64,000 bases of DNA from Agapetus fuscipes (GCA_951799405.1 OX637345.1:14074001-14138000); one strand, 5' to 3'; shown: positions 1 to 12,157, counted from the stretch's first letter. The notes: generated from the letters alone by a model not told the origin. Translations and numbers: made by a program.

Positions 1-2235
1 AAAGCATCCATGATTCTAATGCTTAATTTCCAATACATTTTACTGCATTTAAAAGTTCGCTCGTATAAATAATAAACTAGGATATAAGTTAAAATAGGTT
101 ACAATAAAATTATCTATTTTACTTTTGAAACTCGTTGCCATATATTTATTTTTAATTTTATATTTTGAAATAAGGATTTATTTATTTTTATTATTATCAC
201 TAATAGTTTAAAGATAATTAAGTCATTTATATTAGTTGTAATAGTTTTTATTTGAATCGAAGGAAGGCCTACAACGTTGAACGAGGTTCTATTTACTTAG
301 AAGTATTGTAAAAATACTCGATTTTTTTAAAAGAAAGAAAGTTACATTAACATTAAACTGATTAATTATTTACATTTATTAAATATTCTTTCACGATAGT
401 TTTCAATTTATTATAATGAAATAATTAAAATAAGTTGTTCATTCATATTTTTATTGATTTACTTGTTCATATTAAATGATAAAAATAATTATTTTTTGTT
501 ATTAAAGTTACAACATATAATCTTTATTAACTATTGAATATTATTTATTACAACGCATTTTATAAATTAATTAAATACTTAAGTATAATTACTATAAATT
601 CAGTCAGCCATTTTCCAAGTTCTCCATATTATATTGATAATTTACTTTTTTGATTAATTTTTAATTAATGATAAATGCAATAGGATTAATTCACTGTCAA
701 AACTAATAAATAATTTACATTACATACTCTTAAATGTTTAGATATTAGATGAAATAGCCAGGTTTTTGATTAAATAACACACACTTAGTCTTTTATTCAA
801 TTAAAATATTAATTATTATATTATAATCAATGTATCCAGTCTACTTATAAGGGAAAAAGAACAAGATAATAACTCTAAACACAAGAGTTGCAGTAGGAAG
901 TCTTAGAATGAACGTTTTTAATAGAAATGTAAGAAACTCATACTTCATAGCCATCTAATTAACATTTATTAATTAATAAAAAAAACCAGTACATACATTT
1001 TACCATAAATAATACGTAAGATTTTTTTATACGAGCGAACAAACTTATAATTTTTTTTTTCATTTTATTAACTTACAAAAAATATTATTTAATGATACCT
1101 ACTTCAAAAAAAATGGGACTTGTTTTAAAATTTTAATTTTTTCGATTAAATGAAAAAAAAATAGGTACAATGATTAATTATTTTTTCTGTTGAAAATCAC
1201 ATTTTAACTGATTTAATTTTTTTATGTACTACATTTTTATGCTTTATATTTTTACGTACCATAATATACGTAATTCAGCATTTATTTTATTAACATTTAA
1301 GAGCTATTTTATTATCTATTTAAAAAAAAAGTATTGGAAATTGCAACAGCAAGATACATTTACTATTAATAGGCGAAAAACAGACAATTAATGTAATATT
1401 AAAATTACAAATATTTTTTTCAAAAATATATAGGTCGAAAGATTTACTTACTTTACCAAAAAAATGCATACTTCTGCACATTTTTCATACAATATCACCT
1501 CGGCCAAAATAAACCTTTTTTGACATTCAAAAACAAAGACGCATCAACGTAAGCATAAATGAAAAAAATCCTTTGGCAATAATTTTGACTTATTTCAAAA
1601 TCAAATTTTTGGTTTTGGTAACTGGCAGCAAGATTCGGGACGACTCAAAAAAGAAAAAATCTACCCTTGGTAAAACCTCAATAATGACAATTAGTTTTTG
1701 CCGTCCAAAATGGATTTAATTCTAACTTATCTGAGTTGATTGAATAGGTACTTTAAACGACCTCAAAACGCAAGACAGAAATATAAATTGGGTCTTCCTA
1801 ATGCTTTGCCTTTCTGGGTCCATTTAAACAAACTAAAAAAATATATCTCATACCCTGGAGTTTCACGTAGGTACGTACTTACATAAAAAAAAAACAATTC
1901 TGGTGTTAAGCTACGTTCCTAGTAGGTACTTGGAGCTATAGCTTTGCAATAAAAAATATCTTTCTTCCTGCCATGTGATATGAGTTTAGACATAATATTA
2001 TATCTGCAGTGGTGGATTATTTTGCATAAATATAGGTGCGAATTCAAGCACGTACGATGCATACTTTACTGCGAAAATTCTCCCTGCAAAACATTGTAAC
2101 GTACAATTATGGGTGAGCGAATAAATTGGCAAAATAAAATTGCACCTACGTTTCCAGATTTTTCAAATGATATCATGGAAATTTAATACTTTGTATTTGA
2201 ATAAAACTATATTTTTTTAAAGGTTTTGTACGTCA
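1..2235. other. AT-rich unannotated stretch
   Basis: Very AT-rich sequence with many homopolymer runs and stop codons in all frames. I see no gene, repeat family shared with the rest of the window, or RNA. Confidence 0.6.
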
Positions 2236-2239
2236 TTCA

Positions 2240-2382
2240 GCTGGAAGTTGATCAATGAGCTACGGTGTGAGTGAGTCTATCATGGCTCATTCTGGAGTCA
2301 TGGTCTCTCATCTTACTATGTCGTCTATTTGACAGATTTTTATGTGATCTTCCAGTTGGACGTTGACAAATTGTCACTTCTA
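2240..2382 (-). repeat. S126 satellite fragment (about one unit)
   Basis: This is a diverged reverse-orientation copy of the 126-bp unit tandemly repeated at 37113-39229. Shared blocks include the complements of CTCACTCACACCGTAGCT and of the GTCCAGCTGGAAGA region. Confidence 0.75.
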
Positions 2383-2384
2383 AA

Positions 2385-2660
2385 GGTTCTGCCATGCCGT
2401 TCTTATTTTTCTTTTAAAACCGATCGGATGTTGATGATGATGATGAGTTGGTGATTTCTTGAAAGCACCGTTTCGTGATGTATTCACTCCAAGGGCGCTT
2501 GTGCATGATGCAAGAATTTGCTTGTCTTCAGTGCAATTCAGGAACTTTCCACGGTCCTCTAGCTCTCTCACATGATGAGGCAAGCGGTTCCAGGCCAGAG
2601 GACCAGCAACTGCAAATGCACGCTCTCAAAACACTGTGTTTACTCTTCTGATCGGTTCTT
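2385..2660 (-). pseudogene. L2/CR1-like LINE 3'-end remnant
   Basis: Reverse-strand translation gives RAFAVAGPLAWNRLP followed by a basic tail ending at 2380. Metazoan L2/CR1-type LINE ORF2 proteins end with a comparable AFxVAGPxxWNxLP block, and the copies at 10908 and 15343 carry the same block. Only the last ~80 codons remain. The CR1 versus L2 assignment is by motif only. Confidence 0.6.
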
Positions 2661-4335
2661 CAATACGTGACTTGGCTCCGTTTTTTGCAAAGCGTTATAA
2701 TGTTATTATTTTTTTAAATACTTAGTTTAACTTGTGATTTCCCGTGGCCTTCCTGATCTAATGAGACGATTTTTCACCTTCAGAACAAAAAGGTGTCCTG
2801 GCCAGTTAACGATGCATTTAATTTCTTAAACTGGTAACTCTGTTATGAGAAGGAAGATTAAAAGGTAGATAAGGAATCTGTCGATTTCATAGATAAAGAA
2901 GAAGTACAGAATTGTTATTCGTGAACAGATCTTACGGCTACCTACCGGAATCGTAGGCCCGCTAAAAAATGAGCTAAAATGATCATCACAAATACTATTT
3001 AATTTTTAACTTCTTCACTTTTTGTTAAAGTGATATATATTTTTTTATTTGTCTGTTTAACAACTTCGCTTATGAATACGTAGGGGGGCATATATAAAAA
3101 AGTCAACTCTCTCAAAGTAGAATTAACTTTATGTCAGTAAAAAAAATGTATTAACATATTAATTAAAAATAAGAATCAACGTAATATTGTAATACCGTTC
3201 TAGTGTCAAACTTTGTCAGTCTTTATGTCTTAAAATACATTTTACAATTTATGTTTTTATCTCAAAAAATAATAACAAAAACAATTTTGATTAAATATGA
3301 TTTAATTGTGTCATTTATTGGTTAAAGCTAATGTAAAAAATTAAGAGAAAGATCATTTAAAAATATATATGAAAATGATAATTATAGAAAGAAAAGAATT
3401 TAAAAAAATACAATTCTCTCTTTGCAGAGAATTCTCTTTCTTTTTACGTAGCTTTAATCAAATGAAACAATTTTGACTAAAAACAATTTGGAATAAAACA
3501 ATTTTTGATGATTATTTTTTATTGAATGTTTTTTTTTTCAATAATATGCAATATTTATTGGTGTTCAGTAGCTTATGAAAGTGAATATGGAAAAATGTGT
3601 AATATTCTTGTTTTAATTTTTTTAGTAACAAAAAAACAATCGTTATTGAAATTTGTTATACAATTTAAATGGAACAAGAGAAAAATTTGTTTGTTGATTT
3701 TTTTTTTGATGACCACGCAGATAATATTTAATTTTTCTTGTGCTCACTTTTTTTTAAGTGATACGTTTTTTTATATTTTTCAAAAAATAATTTTGACCAA
3801 ATTGTGAATTTCGAACTCGTCAAAAAAAAAATAATGTAAATAAATTCATGTAAATTGTGTACAATTGGATCATAATAAAGTATCGTACAATGTCTAGGAA
3901 AAAAATTATAAAATTTAACCAAATTTTTTGTAAGGTGGAAAAAAATTGTTTAATGTAAGAAATCGGTAAAATTTAAGAGACGAAATTTTGAACACTTGAT
4001 TCTCGTGATTGTTTTTTACTGTTCGGTGAAAAATTACTAATGTTAGATTTTTCAATTGCTTTTAAGTTTTTACATATGTTTTTTATTTTATTTATTATTT
4101 TGATCGTGTCATCTACTACTAATTATTATTATTATCAATAATTTACTCTTTTATTGCGAAGAATGGTTAGTTATAATTATTTTTAAATAAAAACCATGTT
4201 TAAAATATACTTTGGAGTTATTTTTTTTACATCTGAACCCATCTCATCAAAGTAGCTATAATTTTCATCATCATCATTCCTTGATTTATAGGTTGGTATG
4301 AGGCTGACCATAACATGGTATTTGTAACCTCGGAA
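2661..4335. other. AT-rich unannotated stretch
   Basis: Long A/T runs. Several 60-90 codon ORFs here are dominated by F, K, I and N, as expected by chance at this base composition. No gene or repeat family recognised. Confidence 0.55.
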
Positions 4336-4339
4336 AGAC

Positions 4340-4556
4340 GGGCGGCGCATGCATAGGGTATAAGGAAATACATTTGAGGATGAATATTTTCTCTCATTCC
4401 TTTAAAATAACTCATATGAAATTGACTGAAGTGCTAACGAAGTCTCTAATCGAACTTAAATTATTTTTTTTAAATCTGAATACCAATCTTAATTTTTTTT
4501 TACGATATGTTGCCTACCTATTAGGTGCATGTGCCTCTAAGGGATGCACGCAACTG
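4340..4556 (-). mobile_element. MITE-1 copy (hAT-like, non-autonomous)
   Basis: Reverse-oriented relative of the elements at 33414-33625 and 44590-44815. It shares the terminal GCATGCATAGGGTATA and GGGATGCACGC blocks and the internal block complementary to GAGTTATTTTAAAGGAATG. The ends are worn and no target-site duplication is evident. Confidence 0.75.
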
Positions 4557-4565
4557 ATGTTCTGT

Positions 4566-4690
4566 CATTGTTAAGTTCGGTCATGTGTCGTTCTGTCATG
4601 TGTCGTTCTGTCATGTGTCGTTCTGTCATGTGGCGTTATGTCATGTGTCATTTTAAGCCATGTGTCATTTTGTCACTGTGTCGTTCTAAA
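4566..4690 (+). repeat. TGTCATGTGTCGTTC minisatellite
   Basis: Imperfect tandem copies of a ~15-bp unit, TGTCATGTGTCGTTC. The short ORF over it, repeating VMCRS, is a by-product. The same motif recurs at 54555, 55140, 60390 and 61055. Confidence 0.8.
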
Positions 4691-4743
4691 ATGGAACCGA
4701 ATTTTCGTAAAATTAGTATGGTAGGTATATACTAGTATTTCGT

Positions 4744-4905
4744 TAAAAGTATGGAGTGATCAGATTGAGGAGATTGTGAAAGAATGGGATATACAAAGTG
4801 AGAGAAGGAATTGAAAGAGGTATGGCCGGATAGGAAAAAATGGAGGCAACTCTGCAGAGGCTCTGGCCAACCCTAGCGGAATGGCGACAGAATTACAGTC
4901 CTTAA
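4744..4905 (+). pseudogene. LINE-A 3'-end fragment
   Basis: Matches the end of the LINE-A ORF (DQIEEIVKEWDIQSER, then KKWRQLCRGSG) and its short 3' UTR (GGAATGGCGACAGA ATTACAG). A deletion removes the segment between these two blocks. The TTACAG tail motif marks the 3' end. Confidence 0.8.
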
Positions 4906-5640
4906 ATTTGTGGCTCAGTGCAAAAGCCACAACAGTCATAGTCATGATATTACGCTGCAAAAAATCCATCACTTAAAAACTTTTCCAAGATTGCATAGCG
5001 CCGACTTTTTCCTTCCTTTGTTTGTTCGATAAGTTTCCTATTTTAGTACTGAGCGTACGCCTGGAGTGCACGCAATTTCACCAACACATGTGCTGAGCGG
5101 ATTGCCTGCCCCACAGGCGCCCGATGGTATCGCCTGCGATGGATGGCCCTTGCACACAATTTTACCGCATATGGGGGATAATTATTGTTTTATTATCCAA
5201 GTTTGTATGCCTTGTTTTATGTAATGTATTTGATAGAAAATACATCTGTGTAATTTAAAAAAAATTGCAAAAAAGTAATACATTGCCAAAAAATTAAAAA
5301 TTTAAAACAAAAATATAAAGAGTATATTTGTTTAGAAAAATACAGATTTAGTTGTGTCTATTTCGACTGCTCCAAGGAAGACAGCACTAAGTCAAAAAAA
5401 TATAGTTTTTCAGGAAAGCCAATTGAATGCTATTTATTCCATGGAGTACAATACATAAACTATTTTTTCTACTCCCATTTGGTAATTTACTAATTACAAA
5501 ACGGCTAACGCAATCACAATGCCATACATTTCTACACCCGTTGCATAATGTTACATTATGCAACCGGTAACCGTGTTAAAATGAACATGTGCGCATGCGC
5601 ATTGTCAGAATTGGAACCATTTTTTAATTTCAAATGTCAA
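4906..5640. other. Unassigned sequence with one short palindrome
   Basis: No gene seen. A perfect palindrome with 12-bp arms around one T lies at 5540-5564 (GTTGCATAATGT arm). The 5040-5170 segment is less AT-rich but has no recognisable content. Confidence 0.5.
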
Positions 5641-5644
5641 CCTT

Positions 5645-5765
5645 GTATGGGGGTATGAAGACCTGTCAATCCAAGATGGCCGCAAGCGATCAGCTGATTA
5701 GGCTTCATACAATATTAGTGATATTCGGTAGGTAGGAATTACCGTGGTGATGAGACTTTCAGCCC
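5645..5765 (+). mobile_element. MITE-2 internal fragment
   Basis: Matches the interior of the TIR element at 24187-24424 (GTCAATCCAAGATGGCCGC, CAGCTGATT, then the GGTAGGTAGGAATTACCGTG region). Both TIRs are missing. Confidence 0.7.
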
Positions 5766-5959
5766 TGTTCAGATGAAAATAAATAAGTATATTTTATGTG
5801 TAGAGTCAAATAAAAATTGTTAATAGTGCTAAAATTTATCGAATTTATTTATCGGATTGCTCCAAATAAAGCTTTCCTTTTTTCAATGGAAAATAAAAGG
5901 CTTGAAAGGAAAACAATACAAAAAATTTCACCGCAAAAAATAAACAAACTCAAAAAGTT

Positions 5960-6188
5960 ACTTGGTTAATAGGTGAGTATGAGGTTGATCACCTATGCTG
6001 TACAAATTTGGTTCACCTGCCAATACAACTGCAGGGCATATGTTTATTTGAGTTTTGGGTTTGAATGTTTAAGCTTATATGCAGGATGTAAAAGCGCGAC
6101 TTATACATATGTGTCGGCTTGTGGGCATGAATTCAATATGAAACCTAAATATTATTTATTTTTACAACTTAGGTTAGATTAGATAATC
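5960..6188 (+). mobile_element. Tail module (LINE-B 3' end), diverged
   Basis: Runs from AGGTGAGTATGAGGTTGA to the terminal CAACTTAGGTTAGATTAGAT tail. It matches the ~230-bp LINE-B 3' UTR module defined at 40146-40402. Confidence 0.75.
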
Positions 6189-6314
6189 GAAGGGAATGAT
6201 AAAACACACGTTTTGACAAAGGTAAGGTTTTAATTACTTCAAATGGACGAGTACATTATAATGACTATTATTCACTATTTTGTTAATTCTCTCATGGTCG
6301 TAGAAAAAGTATTG

Positions 6315-6436
6315 TATGCCACTGCACGTAATTAGTCTTTGTAACACTCGTGCTTTCTATTGTGCCATTCGGCTGCGCCTCATGGCACAAACTAGCACTC
6401 GTGTTAAAAAGACTATCATTACTTGGCAGTGGCATA
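6315..6436. repeat. Foldback (inverted-repeat) element
   Basis: The two arms are imperfect reverse complements of ~54 bp. They start TATGCCACTGC and end GGCAGTGGCATA, with GTGCCAT / ATGGCAC near the centre. The loop is GC-richer (TCGGCTGCGCCTC). It would form a long hairpin and is probably a small MITE. Confidence 0.7.
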
Positions 6437-6441
6437 AATAA

Positions 6442-7560
6442 CTATTTTACATTCATTTATTAACGAATTTAAAAGAGATAGAGACACGGCTGTCATCTTG
6501 GAATGCCGGTAATGATTTGTTACCTTCAGAAATGAAAATAAGTAAAAAACCTCAATTTCGGAGTTACTTCCTTCTTCCTTGGAGCAGTCGATTTATGATC
6601 TTTCATCATTACTAATATTATATTTTGCGACATCTATTGGGGGCGAGTTGAACTAATATCAGTACCTTCGAAGAAGAAATAAAAAGACATCTGTGTAAAT
6701 TTAATAGAAGTTTTAAGTGTAATTTTAGTGTGCAAATATATATTATTGGGGCAAAATAAAAAGTTAAAAAATATATTGTCTATCGATGCTTTGTAGTTTA
6801 AAATAAATTGTGGTTTTATTTGTCACCTCGAAAGAAAAATAAATTACTTTTTTGGATAGTAGCATCTATTCAAAAACCATGAAAGCTTTTGTAAGTCTTC
6901 TTAGCTTCTTTACAATATCTAGTTAGCAAAGTATCAAACCACTTTTACAAATTATTATAATAAAGTTATTGTGCTGGTTTTACCGAATATTCACAGATGT
7001 CTCTATCTAAAGGAATATAAAAAAAAAGTTTTTACATGTCTTATGAAGATAGGGGTAATTAATTTTAAACAACGCATGCATGAAGATCTATGAATTTCAA
7101 GCAATGAGTTATAAATATTAATGATTGCATTTCAATATCGTTATCTTTGTGTAATTTAGTTATTTATTACAATTGATAACCTATTTGTATAGGGGCTCAC
7201 ATCGTTTTACTTACTACCTTTTATATTTTTGTTCAACATCACACTTACTAGATTAAGCCATTATATTTTTTAAATAATACAGCGAAGAATACATTCTTTT
7301 ACATTCAAATAAATAACCTACATACATTCTTAAGTGTTGGATATAATTTAAAATTAAAAAAAAATCAACTAAAAACTGCGATATTGCAATAAATGTGGAA
7401 AATTAAAAACCATACGTTTTATTTGACGGGGCGACGTGACGTCACAGGTCAAAGCAACTAGGGCTCTTAGCAAACCTAAAACTAAAAGCAACAACCTTTT
7501 AGGATAAAAACCCATTGGGCGGTGGTGAAACCTAAGTACATAGAGGCAATATTTTTGCTG
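6442..7560. other. AT-rich unannotated stretch
   Basis: No recognisable gene or repeat. The short ORFs here have no features beyond chance. Confidence 0.5.
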
Positions 7561-7563
7561 CAT

Positions 7564-7887
7564 CGCAACTAAGCTACATATAAAGTGTAACGTCTTGACG
7601 CGTTATCCCCGAAGGGTTTTTGCATGTGGCGAGTGGAACCTATTTATTTTGACAGGTAAGGAGGCCGGCCTTACGCCTTACAAAGTGGGGGTTTCCCAGC
7701 TTCCGAGGGGGCTGGTTTTCATTTCTTGTGAAGGCTGAGTAAACCTTGCCGGTATCTTAATTTAGGGTTTGAAATAAACACCGGAACGGGAAATCATTTC
7801 TGACACCCTCGCCTCGATGGGATTCGAACCCGAGCTCACGGTATGGAATGCAAGCACTTTACCAACTGAGCTATCGACCGGACTGAC
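7564..7887 (-). mobile_element. SINE-T copy, near full length
   Basis: On the reverse strand it starts with a tRNA-like head: a box-A-like GATAGCTCAGTTGG and box-B-like GGTTCGAATCC. It then has the shared body (TACCGGCAAGG, CTTCACAAGAAATGA, GGTAAGGAGGCCGG complement) and ends at the TAGCTTAGTTGC end. The head is intact enough to show cloverleaf-like arms, but this is a SINE head and not a functional tRNA gene. Confidence 0.85.
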
Positions 7888-7972
7888 CAGACTGCACTCA
7901 ATTCTAATACACATTTTTATATAGGTACATCAAATTTGAAAAAACACACACACATTTTTGAGAGAGGAATAG

Positions 7973-8111
7973 GGTTTCTCAACGTTTCGTCGAAGTTATA
8001 TCTGAAGTCATCACCAGATGTGTGTCTTCTACGAACACGTGTTATTCGTCGTAGAAGACACACATCTCCTGCGATGACATCAGATACGACTTTGACGAAA
8101 CGTTGAGAAAC
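7973..8111. repeat. Inverted repeat with degenerate hammerhead-like ends
   Basis: The arms (GTTTCTCAACGTTTCGTCG... and the complementary ...ACGAAACGTTGAGAAAC) pair over ~60 bp with some mismatches. Each arm has ACGAAACGTTGAG and, further in, GTGATGA or GCGATGA. These resemble the GAAA and CTGATGA boxes of the hammerhead-like loci at 13764 and 58389, but the first box is mutated, so no active ribozyme is claimed. Confidence 0.55.
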
Positions 8112-8492
8112 AATTCATTTCTATACAACAAAGTAAATCATTTTGTTTTTGAATCTATACAAAATTTCCAACTACCGTTATTCTTATTACAAATTTTTGA
8201 GAGTATAATAATTTCTTTATTTTCTAAACTAGCAATTACAAAACAAAACGTCAATAATTTTCATTTAACCCCTTCATGTCGGACGTAATATTTTTTTAAT
8301 TCAAAACATGAATTAATTTAATTGATAATGATATTGCCATGGGTAATAAAGTATAAAGTATGTAGGTGCAGTAATTTATTCAACTTAGCCGAGAAACGAA
8401 CCCACTCTTGTATACCTAATTATTATTATTATAAGGTAATTAAAATGAACGGTGTGTTTCTCAGATGGGGGAGACTGAGGGAAAATGGAATT

Positions 8493-8725
8493 ATAATCTA
8501 TAATCCAAGTTGCAAAGATGTGTTGACATTTCAAATTCATATTTAGTGCATGCCCGTGTAAGATCGCACTTACAAATGCTGCATGTGTAGTAACACAATA
8601 AAATCAAAACTTTTGAACATAAATAAACATAAACCCTGCAACTTAACAGGAGTGACATTGGCAAAGTGAATCATTTTTTACAGTATGGGAGGTGAGCCTC
8701 ATACCAACATATGAATCAAGGAATA
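8493..8725 (-). mobile_element. Tail module, reverse
   Basis: Runs from ATAATCTATAATCCAAGTTG to ATGAATCAAGGAATAC, the complement of the module's TTCCTTGAC start. The whole module is present. Confidence 0.8.
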
Positions 8726-9019
8726 CTATAAACTACTCTGTTGCTGGTAAAATCGAGGGGATAGGGCGTCGGCACTCGAATTTGCGATATTGAAACAATC
8801 TCAACTTCGAACCCCGCCTGAGCCGTGTCGACAATAACGTTAACCCTTGCTCAACAGATGTCATTGGCTAATTATTCATGAAAATACGCATTTTCTTACG
8901 ATATTCTGATTTAAAAATGCGCACCACCTACTTACAATTCACTGCAGGATATTATTTTATGTTTGCTCATAATCCTTTTTTTAAGGAAGGTACTTGTGGA
9001 AGATCATATTGTTAAAAGT

Positions 9020-9645
9020 AATGCTGAAGTCCTAGTAGTCAGTGGACCATAAACAAGGATGTTGATGAGACTACAAGGTGGTAGTGACACCAAGAAAGTA
9101 AATAAGTGACAACATTACACATGACGCTGAAGTCCTAGGTGTCAGTGGACCATGGGCTGAGGCTGCGCAAGACAGAGAGTCCTGGAAGATGGTGGTGAGA
9201 CTACAAGGTGATAGTGACGCCAAGAGAGCAAATAAGTGACAACATTACACATGACGCTGAAGGCCTAGGTGTCAGTGGACCATGGACTGAGGCTGCACAA
9301 GACAGAGAGTCCTGGAGGATGGTGGTGAGACTACAAGGTGATAGTGACACCGAGAGAGCAAATAAGTGACAACATTACACATGACGCTGAAGGCCTAGGT
9401 GTCAGTGGACCATGGACTGAGGCTGCACAAGACAGAGAGTCCTGGAGGATGGTGGTGAGACTACAAGGTGATCGTGACACCAAGAAAGCAAATAAGTGAC
9501 AACATTACACATGACGCCTGAAGTCCTACGTGTCAGTGGACCATGGACTGAGGCTGCACAAGACAGAGAGTCCTGGCGGATGGCGGTGAGACTGTAAAGT
9601 GTTAGTGACACCAAGAAAGTAAATGAGTGACAACATTGCACATGG
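9020..9645 (+). repeat. T130 tandem repeat, about 4.8 units
   Basis: The spacing of AATAAGTGACAACATTACAC is 130 bp for successive units (9101, 9231, 9361, 9491) and ~131 bp for the last. In one forward frame a unit reads DAEVLGVSGPWTEAAQD, then RESWRMVVRLQGDSDTKK, then a stop. This resembles the last ~40 residues of LINE ORFs (xLGVxxWxxxAQDRxxWR). Confidence 0.9.
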
Positions 9646-10190
9646 CAATGTACATAATCCTAAAAGTCTTGATACTTTTTCAGATTGATTATATACTTAC
9701 ATATCATTAACAATCAAAAAAATATTTTTTACTTACAAAATTTAAACTGGATTGGATCCCCAATGATGGTTGACTGTTACAGGAAGAGTAATCAGTTCTT
9801 CTTCAATTCTTTCTTATAGTGTTGCCAATTAATATATTGGTGTATTTTTTTCTTGCAAATATGTTCAAGTTAACCCTGTTTCCCCTTTAATAATTGGCTA
9901 TAACCTGCACATCGTTTATACGATATTTATTTTATTGAATGTTCATGCATTGTAAAACGAAGAAACGAGTCGTTATCGTACTAATTAAACAATAGCCGAC
10001 ACTAAAGGGTTAAAAATGAAGTAATTTTCACAATATTTTATCAAAAAAGTAAGAACACGGTTTTTATTTTATTTTTTGTATGAATTGGATGCGTACAAAC
10101 CGGAATTTATACTTGGACCTATGAAGAAGGTATTTACATCTCATTTGTGATACTGCCTTATAGTCTAGGACTCAAGGTACTAAGTTTTGC
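9646..10190. other. AT-rich unannotated stretch
   Basis: Nothing recognisable in either strand. Confidence 0.5.
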
Positions 10191-10192
10191 CT

Positions 10193-10395
10193 TAATGGAA
10201 GACCGCATAAAAGTCTATGGAATAGAGGACATAGTAAGATGAGAGACCATGTCTCCAGAATGAGCCATGATAGACTCACTCACACCGTAGCTTATGAGAT
10301 GACAATTGGTCAACGTCCAGCTGGAAGACCACATAAAAGTCTGTGAAATAGAGGGCATAGTAAACAGAGAGACCATAATATTTTCAGAATGTACC
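10193..10395 (+). repeat. S126 satellite, about 1.6 units
   Basis: It carries the same unit as the large array at 37113-39229, beginning at GGAAGACCGCATAAAAGTC and continuing through ACACCGTAGCTTATGAGATG into a second partial unit. Confidence 0.9.
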
Positions 10396-10734
10396 ATTTC
10401 GTTGTTGCAAAGGTAATTTTATTGTTAAATTAATAGGAATAATAATTACTGATAAACATAGCGTGAATTATGCCGTAATTATATAAAGGCGTGTTCGCAA
10501 TCATACAAATGCATTTTTTCATCAGATATAATGTTAAAATTCTACGAAATGCTCACACAATAATTTTCATAAATATGTTAAGTTTAATAGAATGTATCAT
10601 TTCGCATAGATGGTTTGATACACTTATGGAATATTAATTAGTTAGATACTGAAAAATAATGAAGACCATTTGTAAATCGATTGTTTTCTGTGTAAATAAT
10701 CTAAAAGAAATTTTTATTATGTGCAATTGAGCTC

Positions 10735-10872
10735 CTTGACTGATGGGTTGGTATGAGGCTGACCCCCCGTGGCTGTAAAAACTTGGGTCACTTTTACCAA
10801 TGCCACCGAGGTTTCAGGGAAAGACAGCGAGATTTGTAGTATATGTTTGCAGCTTAGATTAAAGAGCCAGAT
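10735..10872 (+). mobile_element. Tail module with internal deletion
   Basis: It starts TCCTTGACTGATGGGTTGG and ends GCAGCTTAGATTAAAGAG. About 100 bp of the module's right half is missing after ATATGTTTG. Confidence 0.75.
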
Positions 10873-10907
10873 AACAAAAAAAACAGATATTTAACAGATA
10901 ATTATAA

Positions 10908-11335
10908 TATAATATCAGGCTAATTTATTTTAAATTACAAATGATAAGAGAGCCCCGTTTTAGTGTGTGTCACTCCTCAAGGGCCCTCTCCGATCATGGA
11001 TAATACTTTCTAAAAAGGTGTGTCTTAAGTGCTCCGCGAAATACACCCACAGATTTGGAGTTTTTCACTCCGGGTGGCAGTCTGTTCCACTCCATCGGAC
11101 CCGCAACACGGAAAGCGCGGTCCCCGAAATTTGTACGAATTTGACGGTGCAGCTGAACCAAATTGATTGCTCCATCGCCCGCAGATCTGAGTGTCTGCCT
11201 CCTCACACCCATCACAACAGGCAATTATGTCAGTCAGATAAGGTGGAGCCAAGCCATTGATGGCTTTATATATAACATCACACAAACACGGTAGACCACC
11301 CTCTCCGGGAAACGAAGCCAATGTAGTTTTTTTTT
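10908..11335 (-). pseudogene. L2/CR1-like LINE ORF C-terminus
   Basis: Reverse-strand frames give YKAINGLAPPYLTDII, then FGDRAFRVAGPMEWNRLP and FRGALKTHLFRKYY. These are the typical order of blocks at the C-terminus of L2/CR1-type LINE reverse transcriptases. A frameshift separates the first block from the rest. The 3' UTR end (TATCAGGCTAATTTATTTTAAA on +) is shared with the copy at 15343. Confidence 0.8.
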
Positions 11336-11599
11336 AACAGCGGAGTGATGTGAGCGACAGTTCTCTTAATCAGACAAAAATCAAAATTAAGTGAGATTTC
11401 TCCCATCAAATAACAAATTTGGTCGCTGGTACGTAAACCAGCTGATGTACACCATCTTTCCGGTCAAAACTTCGTCATATTATTACCCACTTTCGAGAAA
11501 TATTGAACCGAGGTCCTTACCAGAATTAAGCAATCAAATTTGATGTGTCAATCAAATATTAAACTTTGTAGGGTGTGTGTATACACACAGTGAAAATTC

Positions 11600-11822
11600 A
11601 TTTTTGATTCAAAATAAAAATATTGTTTCAAAAATGTAGTTTTTTTTCACAATAAGTAATTTTATTTGCCTCGAGTACTTTTGACCTTCAAGTTTCAAGG
11701 TTTCTTCAACCCTTGAAAATGACCTAAAACTTGAAGGTCGAAAGTACTCAAAGCAAATAAAATTAATTTTTGTGAGAATAAAACTACTTTTTTGAAAAAA
11801 TATTTTTATTTGGAATTAATCA
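11600..11822. repeat. Foldback element, arms about 100 bp
   Basis: CTCGAGTACTTTTGACCTTCAAG and the outer TTTGATTCAAAATAAAAATAT have near-complement partners at 11715-11822 (CTTGAAGGTCGAAAGTACTC, ATATTTTTATTTGGAATTAA). The loop is around AAGGTTTCTTCAACCCTTG. No coding content. Confidence 0.75.
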
Positions 11823-12157
11823 AATATTGATTGGAAAACTTCGCCATCGGTCTTGGCAAATATAGGTTGGAAATAAAGAGAAGAAGAGGTGATGGTTAGC
11901 TATCGGAGCTTTCCATCGAAGATAACAATACAAATAATAATCGTTGAAGTATAAAGTTGGAATAATATCATTTAAATGCACATTCTAATCGCTGTTCTCA
12001 CGTAATTCTTCACGACTGAGCGATTGTAATGTGAATTTATAATCAGATCAACTCGTGAACTGCCTCTGATAAGTAAACATTGTAGGCGAGGGCTGCCCAC
12101 AACTAATACCGGCTCTTTGTACCGGTAATTTGTAATTATTGCATAGTTAATTGTTCG

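Noticed and set aside
8755..8835. A tRNA-like SINE head (GGATAGGGCGTCGGC, CTTCGAACCCC)
   Set aside because: Box-B-like word present but no recognisable body or second copy in the window; too weak to list.
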